Shown here one piece after another: positions 22,299-26,195 of a stretch of 26,195 bases of DNA. Position 1 is the stretch's first letter; each line of letters begins with the position of its first letter. This DNA comes from DASTOB01 sp035720425. GTDB taxonomy: Bacteria; Chloroflexota; Limnocylindria; Limnocylindrales; CSP1-4. The notes below the pieces were generated by a model. It was not told where the DNA came from and did no database searches. It was given only the letters and a program-made list of their open reading frames with translations. The stretch is taken from positions 1 through 26,195 of the forward strand of contig DASTOB010000040.1 of the NCBI GenBank assembly GCA_035720425.1. The letters are read 5' to 3'. The position numbers and the translations under genes are program-made.

Positions 22299-23855
22299 AT
22301 GACCGTCACCGCCACCGATCTCCTGCTCGAGGCGACCGGCGTCTCGAAAACCTACGGAGCGGTCGTTGCCCTCCGGTCGGCCTCGCTCGCGGTTCGCCCG
22401 GGCGAGGTCCATGCGCTCATGGGCGCGAACGGCGCCGGCAAGAGCACGTTCGTCAAGATCCTGACCGGGGCGGTCCACCCCGACGGCGGTACGATCGCCG
22501 TTCGCGGCCGGCAGCGCATCGCTCACTCGCCCGCCGAGGCTCGCCGCGGCGGCGTCGTGTCGGTCTACCAGGAGCCGTCGCTCATCCCGGATCTCGACAT
22601 CCGGTCCAACCTGCGCCTGACCGAGACACCCGTCGACCGGTTCACGGCCTGGCTGCGCGAGCTCGACCATGCCGACCTCGACCTGTCGAGTCAGGCCCGC
22701 CGGCTGCCACTCGCGACCCTCCGGATCATCGACCTTGCGCGGGCCCTCGCGATCGAGCCCGACGTGCTGCTGCTCGACGAGATGACGGCCGCCCTGCCGG
22801 CCAATCTGACCGAGCGCGTGCTCGAGGTCATCGCCGGAATTCGAGGCGGAGATCGTTCGGTCATCTTCATCTCGCATCGACTCATCGAGATCGCCGCGGT
22901 GTGCGATCGGGCGACCGTCCTCCGCGAGGGCGAGACGGTGGGGGTCGTCGACGTCACGGCGGGTTCCGAGGAACGGATCGTCGAGCTCATGCTCGGCCAG
23001 GCGGCCCACGATCTGCCGGCCCGCGCGGACGTATCGGCCGGCTCGCGAGCCGCCGGCACGCCCCGGATCTCGGCTCGCGGGCTCGCCTCCGAATCGCGTC
23101 TGCGGGATGTCTCGTTCGACCTCTACCCGGGCGAGGTCCTCGGCGTCGTTGCGCTCGAGGGCCAGGGCCAGGACGAGTTGTTCGACATCCTCGCCGGCTC
23201 GCGCCGGCCGCGCGGCGGGGAGCTCCTCGTGGATGGCACGCCGACCTCCTTCCACCATCCGGCAGATGCCATCCGGGCCGGCCTCGTCTACGTGCCGGCG
23301 GACCGCGCCGAGGCCCTGCTCATGCAGCGCTCGGTTCGAGAGAACATCGCCCTGCCGTTCTCGGCGCGACTGCGCGGCTGGGGACCGATCAACCTGGGCG
23401 AGGAGCGGCGACGCGTCGACCGCGGGATCACCACGCTCCAGATCGACACGCGCGCCGCCGGGGAGGTGCGGCGGCTATCCGGTGGCAACCAGCAGAAGGT
23501 CACGATCGCGCGCTGGGTCGCCGGCGGCGTCCGGACGATGCTCTGCTTCGACCCGACCCGCGGCATCGACATCGGGACGAAGCAGCAGATCTACCTCCTG
23601 CTGCGCGAGCTCGCGGCGGCCGGCTCCGCGGTCCTCCTGTACACCTCGGAGCTGAAGGAGATCCAGCAGGCGTGCGACCGTGCGATCGTCATCTTCGGCG
23701 GTCGCGTGGTTGCCGAGATCGACGCGGCGGTGGCCGACGAGCCGACGCTGCTCCGGGCGGCCTACGACCTGCGCCCGGGCGCGCCGATGCCCGAGACGGT
23801 AGCCGCCGAGGCGCTCACCGAGGCCGGTGACCCGTCCCCGGGATCACCCGCATGA
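22299..23855 (+). CDS. Sugar ABC transporter ATP-binding protein, tandem NBD (RbsA-like)
   Basis: A 518-residue protein with two fused nucleotide-binding domains. The first has a complete Walker A (GANGAGKST, residues 42-50) and Walker B LLLDEMTAAL, but the signature normally read as LSxxQ is LPLATLRIIDLARAL. The second has a degenerate Walker A (ALEGQGQDEL), as usual in this family, a good signature LSGGNQQKV at 393, and a Walker B reading LCFDPTRGID, with Asp 418 followed directly by Pro, so the catalytic Glu of DEPT is absent. The composite site made of Walker A/B of the first domain and the signature of the second is intact. It overlaps the permease by four bases. Confidence 0.95.
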   Translation: MTVTATDLLLEATGVSKTYGAVVALRSASLAVRPGEVHALMGANGAGKSTFVKILTGAVHPDGGTIAVRGRQRIAHSPAEARRGGVVSVYQEPSLIPDLDIRSNLRLTETPVDRFTAWLRELDHADLDLSSQARRLPLATLRIIDLARALAIEPDVLLLDEMTAALPANLTERVLEVIAGIRGGDRSVIFISHRLIEIAAVCDRATVLREGETVGVVDVTAGSEERIVELMLGQAAHDLPARADVSAGSRAAGTPRISARGLASESRLRDVSFDLYPGEVLGVVALEGQGQDELFDILAGSRRPRGGELLVDGTPTSFHHPADAIRAGLVYVPADRAEALLMQRSVRENIALPFSARLRGWGPINLGEERRRVDRGITTLQIDTRAAGEVRRLSGGNQQKVTIARWVAGGVRTMLCFDPTRGIDIGTKQQIYLLLRELAAAGSAVLLYTSELKEIQQACDRAIVIFGGRVVAEIDAAVADEPTLLRAAYDLRPGAPMPETVAAEALTEAGDPSPGSPA

Positions 23856-24847
23856 CCGCCGCCGCGGCAGCCCGGCGATCGTCCGCCGGTGACTTCATCG
23901 CAGGCTGGGCCCAGCGCAACGCGTGGACGCTCAGCCTGATCGGCTTCTTCGTCCTCCTGCTCCTCTTCACCCGGATGATCCAGCCGAGCTACGGGGTGAC
24001 CGGGGTCCAGGGTCTGGCGATCTCGGTGCTGCCACTCGCCCTGGCCGCGGTGGCCCAGGCGATCGTCGTCATCTCCGGCGGGATCGACCTGTCGATCGGC
24101 TCGATGATGGCCCTCACGAGCGTCGTCTCGGCCACCCTCATGAAGGACCAGAGCGGCGAGTTCGGCGTCATCGTCGTGCTCGCCGTGCTCGGCCTCGGCC
24201 TCGTCCTCGGCGCCGTCAACGGCGCGCTCGTCGTGCTCACCCGGGTGCCGGACATCGTGGTCACCCTGGCGATGTCGTTCGTGTGGGCCGGCTGCGCCCT
24301 GCTCGTGCTGCGGACGCCCGGTGGCGGTTCCGCGGACTGGCTGCGCGAGCTCATCCTCGGCTCGATCGGCAACGAGTGGATTCCGCGGGCCGCGGTCGCG
24401 CTCGTCGTGGTCGTCGCGGTGATCTGGCTGCCGCTTCGGCGATCCGTCCTCGGCCTGTCGCTCTATGCCATCGGCAGCGACCGGCTGGCGGCCTTCCGCA
24501 GCGGCATCCCGGTGGGCCGGACGAAGATCGCCGCCTACACCATCACGGGGCTCTTCTCGGCACTGGCCGGTCTGAGCCTGACCGCGAGCACCGGCATCGG
24601 GACCCCCGTCCCCGGCCCGTACACCCTCCAGAGCGTGGCCGCGGTCGTGCTCGGCGGGGTCAGCCTTGCCGGCGGCCGGGGCGGCGTGTTCGGCCCGCTC
24701 GTGGCCGTCGTCATCCTCCAGCTGATCCGGACCGACATGACGTTCCTCAAGGTCAACACGAACTTTGCGACGGTCGCCCAGGGGATCATCCTCGTCGGCG
24801 TGGTCATGGTCGGTAGCCTCATCCAGATCCGGCGGAGCCGATCGTGA
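23852..24847 (+). CDS. Sugar ABC transporter permease (RbsC-like), first
   Basis: A 331-residue integral membrane protein of the BPD_transp_2 family with about nine or ten hydrophobic segments. Landmarks are the GGIDLSIGSMMALTS motif after the third segment and GGVSLAGGRGGVFGPLV near the C-terminus, both hallmarks of ribose/xylose-type permeases. The ATG overlaps the ATPase stop by four bases. Together with the neighbouring permease it forms the heterodimeric channel; the two share little identity outside these motifs. Confidence 0.94.
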   Translation: MTAAAAARRSSAGDFIAGWAQRNAWTLSLIGFFVLLLLFTRMIQPSYGVTGVQGLAISVLPLALAAVAQAIVVISGGIDLSIGSMMALTSVVSATLMKDQSGEFGVIVVLAVLGLGLVLGAVNGALVVLTRVPDIVVTLAMSFVWAGCALLVLRTPGGGSADWLRELILGSIGNEWIPRAAVALVVVVAVIWLPLRRSVLGLSLYAIGSDRLAAFRSGIPVGRTKIAAYTITGLFSALAGLSLTASTGIGTPVPGPYTLQSVAAVVLGGVSLAGGRGGVFGPLVAVVILQLIRTDMTFLKVNTNFATVAQGIILVGVVMVGSLIQIRRSRS

Positions 24848-25830
24848 CCGCCGTGAGCCGCGGTCGATCCGGCGTCTCGGCGGCCGACCTTCGCCGCCTG
24901 TTCCGCGACCGGCCGATCATTCCGCTCGTCGCCCTCCTCGCGGGGCTCGTCGTCCTGTCCGAGATCGCACGGCCGGGGATCGTGAGTCCGGAGTGGGCCG
25001 GGGTGATCCTGCGCACCGCGGTGCCGCTCGCGATCCTCGCCGGCTGCCAGACGCTGACGATGCTGACCGCCGGGATCGACCTGTCGGTCGGCGCCGTCGC
25101 GTCGATGACGGGCTTCCTCGTGGCGACCCTCGTCGGCAACGTCGGGCTCGGCCCGGCGATCGCGATCGCCCTCGCCGCCGCTGCGCTGGCCGGGGTCGTG
25201 ACCGGCGTGGGCGTCGGCATCTTCCGGGTCCACCCGCTGATCATGACCCTCGGCATGAGCCTCGTCGTGCTCGGGCTGGCCAACGTGTGGCAGCTCCAGA
25301 TGGTCCAGACCGGGGCCGGTGTCCCGGCCGAGTTCCGGACGCTCGGCTCCGGCACCCAGGTCGGCGTCGTGCCGAACAGCCTGCTCGTGTTCGTGCCGCT
25401 GGCGATCCTCATCCTGGTCGGCCTGCGCCGGACCGGCTTCGGGCGACTGCTCTACGCGCTCGGCGACAACCCGGTCGCTGCTCGACTGGCGGGTGCGCGC
25501 GGCTGGCAGGTGCTCATCGTGCTGTACGTCATCTCCGCCCTGCTCGCCGCCGTGGCGGGCTTCCTCATCTCGGGATTGACGAACACGGCCAGCGTCACCC
25601 TCGCCGACAGCTACGTCCTGCCGTCGGTCGCGGCAGCGGTCATCGGCGGGACGTCGATCCTGGGCGGACGAGGGGGCTACGGCGGAACGATCGTCGGCGC
25701 GCTCATCCTGACCGTCGTGACGTCCCTCCTCTCGTCCCTCGGCTACCCGGAGGCCGTTCGCCAGATCCTGTTCGGGGCGATCATCGTCCTCGTCGCCGCC
25801 GCCTACACGCGGGTGACCGGCGAGGGCTGA
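24844..25830 (+). CDS. Sugar ABC transporter permease (RbsC-like), second
   Basis: A 328-residue BPD_transp_2 permease starting with GTG 24844, which overlaps the previous stop by four bases. It begins with a short basic cytoplasmic tail, then hydrophobic segments including AGIDLSVGAVASMTG and, near the C-terminus, GGTSILGGRGGYGGTIVGAL. It is the partner of the permease at 23852. Two different permease genes with one fused ATPase and one binding protein is the usual layout for autoinducer-2/rhamnose-type importers. Confidence 0.94.
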   Translation: MTAVSRGRSGVSAADLRRLFRDRPIIPLVALLAGLVVLSEIARPGIVSPEWAGVILRTAVPLAILAGCQTLTMLTAGIDLSVGAVASMTGFLVATLVGNVGLGPAIAIALAAAALAGVVTGVGVGIFRVHPLIMTLGMSLVVLGLANVWQLQMVQTGAGVPAEFRTLGSGTQVGVVPNSLLVFVPLAILILVGLRRTGFGRLLYALGDNPVAARLAGARGWQVLIVLYVISALLAAVAGFLISGLTNTASVTLADSYVLPSVAAAVIGGTSILGGRGGYGGTIVGALILTVVTSLLSSLGYPEAVRQILFGAIIVLVAAAYTRVTGEG

Positions 25831-26195
25831 TGGACGCGACCGGGCGCCACGCCACGAGCCGCCACCTCGGAATCGACCTCGGCGGCACGAACATCAAGTG
25901 GGTGGTGGCCGAGCAGGACGGTCAGGCCTGGCGCGTGCTCGACCGCGACCAGGTCGCGACCGTCGCCGCGGATGGGCCGGAGGCGGTCGTCGCCCGCCTC
26001 GCCTCGGTCGGCGCGGAGGCGATCAGCCGCACGCCCGGCGTGACCACGGTCGGGATCGGCGTGCCCGGCCTGTACGACCCGTCCGACGGCTCGACCCGGT
26101 TCCTCGTGAACCTGCCCGGGGAGTGGGCGGGCAGGGCCGTCGCGGGCCCGGTCGGGTCCGCCCTCGGGCTGCCGGCCCGGCTCGTCAATGATGCG
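25830..26195 (+). CDS. ROK-family sugar kinase, N-terminal part (cut by window edge)
   Basis: The first 122 residues of a ROK protein without a DNA-binding domain. The phosphate-binding motif LGIDLGGTNIK starts at residue 13, and VGIGVPGLYDPSDG and LVNDA fit the kinase fold, so it is probably a glucokinase- or N-acetylhexosamine kinase-type enzyme. The ATG shares one base with the permease stop (TGATG). The zinc motif and catalytic Asp region lie beyond the window. It would phosphorylate the imported sugar, giving the DeoC-like aldolase and SIS protein a phosphosugar substrate. Confidence 0.87.
   Translation, partial: MDATGRHATSRHLGIDLGGTNIKWVVAEQDGQAWRVLDRDQVATVAADGPEAVVARLASVGAEAISRTPGVTTVGIGVPGLYDPSDGSTRFLVNLPGEWAGRAVAGPVGSALGLPARLVNDA

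Overview
The window is about 26 kb of very GC-rich DNA in which nearly every gene is a single long open frame, packed into operons with 4-base ATGA or GTGA overlaps. I see no rRNA, tRNA, phage, transposase or CRISPR array. The base composition, plausible leaderless starts and abundant sugar-oxidoreductase genes fit a soil or freshwater heterotroph of a high-GC phylum. Chloroflexota (Limnocylindria/Ellin6529-like) is my best guess and Actinomycetota is the alternative; this is inference, because no phylogenetic marker was compared.

Layout. (1) 1-2963, minus strand: the C-terminally cut end of a LysM/M23 cell-wall peptidase, then transcription terminator Rho. (2) 3242-9269, plus strand: a tightly coupled six-gene operon with a KDPG-type aldolase, a SorC-type regulator, an SDR, an FAD-dependent oxidoreductase, a phosphotriesterase-like (probably lactonase) hydrolase and a Gfo/Idh/MocA dehydrogenase. 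It looks like an oxidative sugar or sugar-acid pathway feeding the aldolase, with no transporter, kinase or dehydratase in the run. It ends at a strong symmetric hairpin shared with the convergent neighbour. (3) 9423-14382, minus strand: two exported proteins, a twin-arginine-signal TIM-barrel sugar isomerase/lyase-like protein and a 1166-residue ThuA / PQQ-type sugar dehydrogenase beta-propeller / PKD / CBM-like protein. (4) 14827-17016: a DUF1080 (3-keto-disaccharide hydrolase family) lipoprotein on plus, convergent with a ROK-family repressor on minus. (5) 17246-26195, plus strand: an operon with a Gfo/Idh/MocA dehydrogenase, a TIM-barrel isomerase, a DeoC-like aldolase, a SIS-domain protein, a complete RbsBACC-type sugar ABC importer and the start of a ROK sugar kinase that runs off the edge.

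How it may work together. Regions 3-5 look like one regulon. An identical 16-base element lies in opposite orientations at 14713-14728 and 17072-17087, each followed at a similar distance by a -10-like TAYGAT. The two elements flank the DUF1080-ROK pair and point outward, toward the exported-enzyme genes on one side and the importer/catabolic operon on the other. This suggests one regulator, most simply the ROK protein between them, coordinates extracytoplasmic glycoside oxidation/cleavage with uptake and cytoplasmic processing. The content (dehydrogenases, exported TIM-barrel enzyme, DUF1080 protein) recalls the 3-keto-glycoside route of glycan breakdown. The substrate cannot be read from sequence. 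Perfect hairpins sit around the binding-protein gene and in the exported-enzyme operon, where they could set differential expression.
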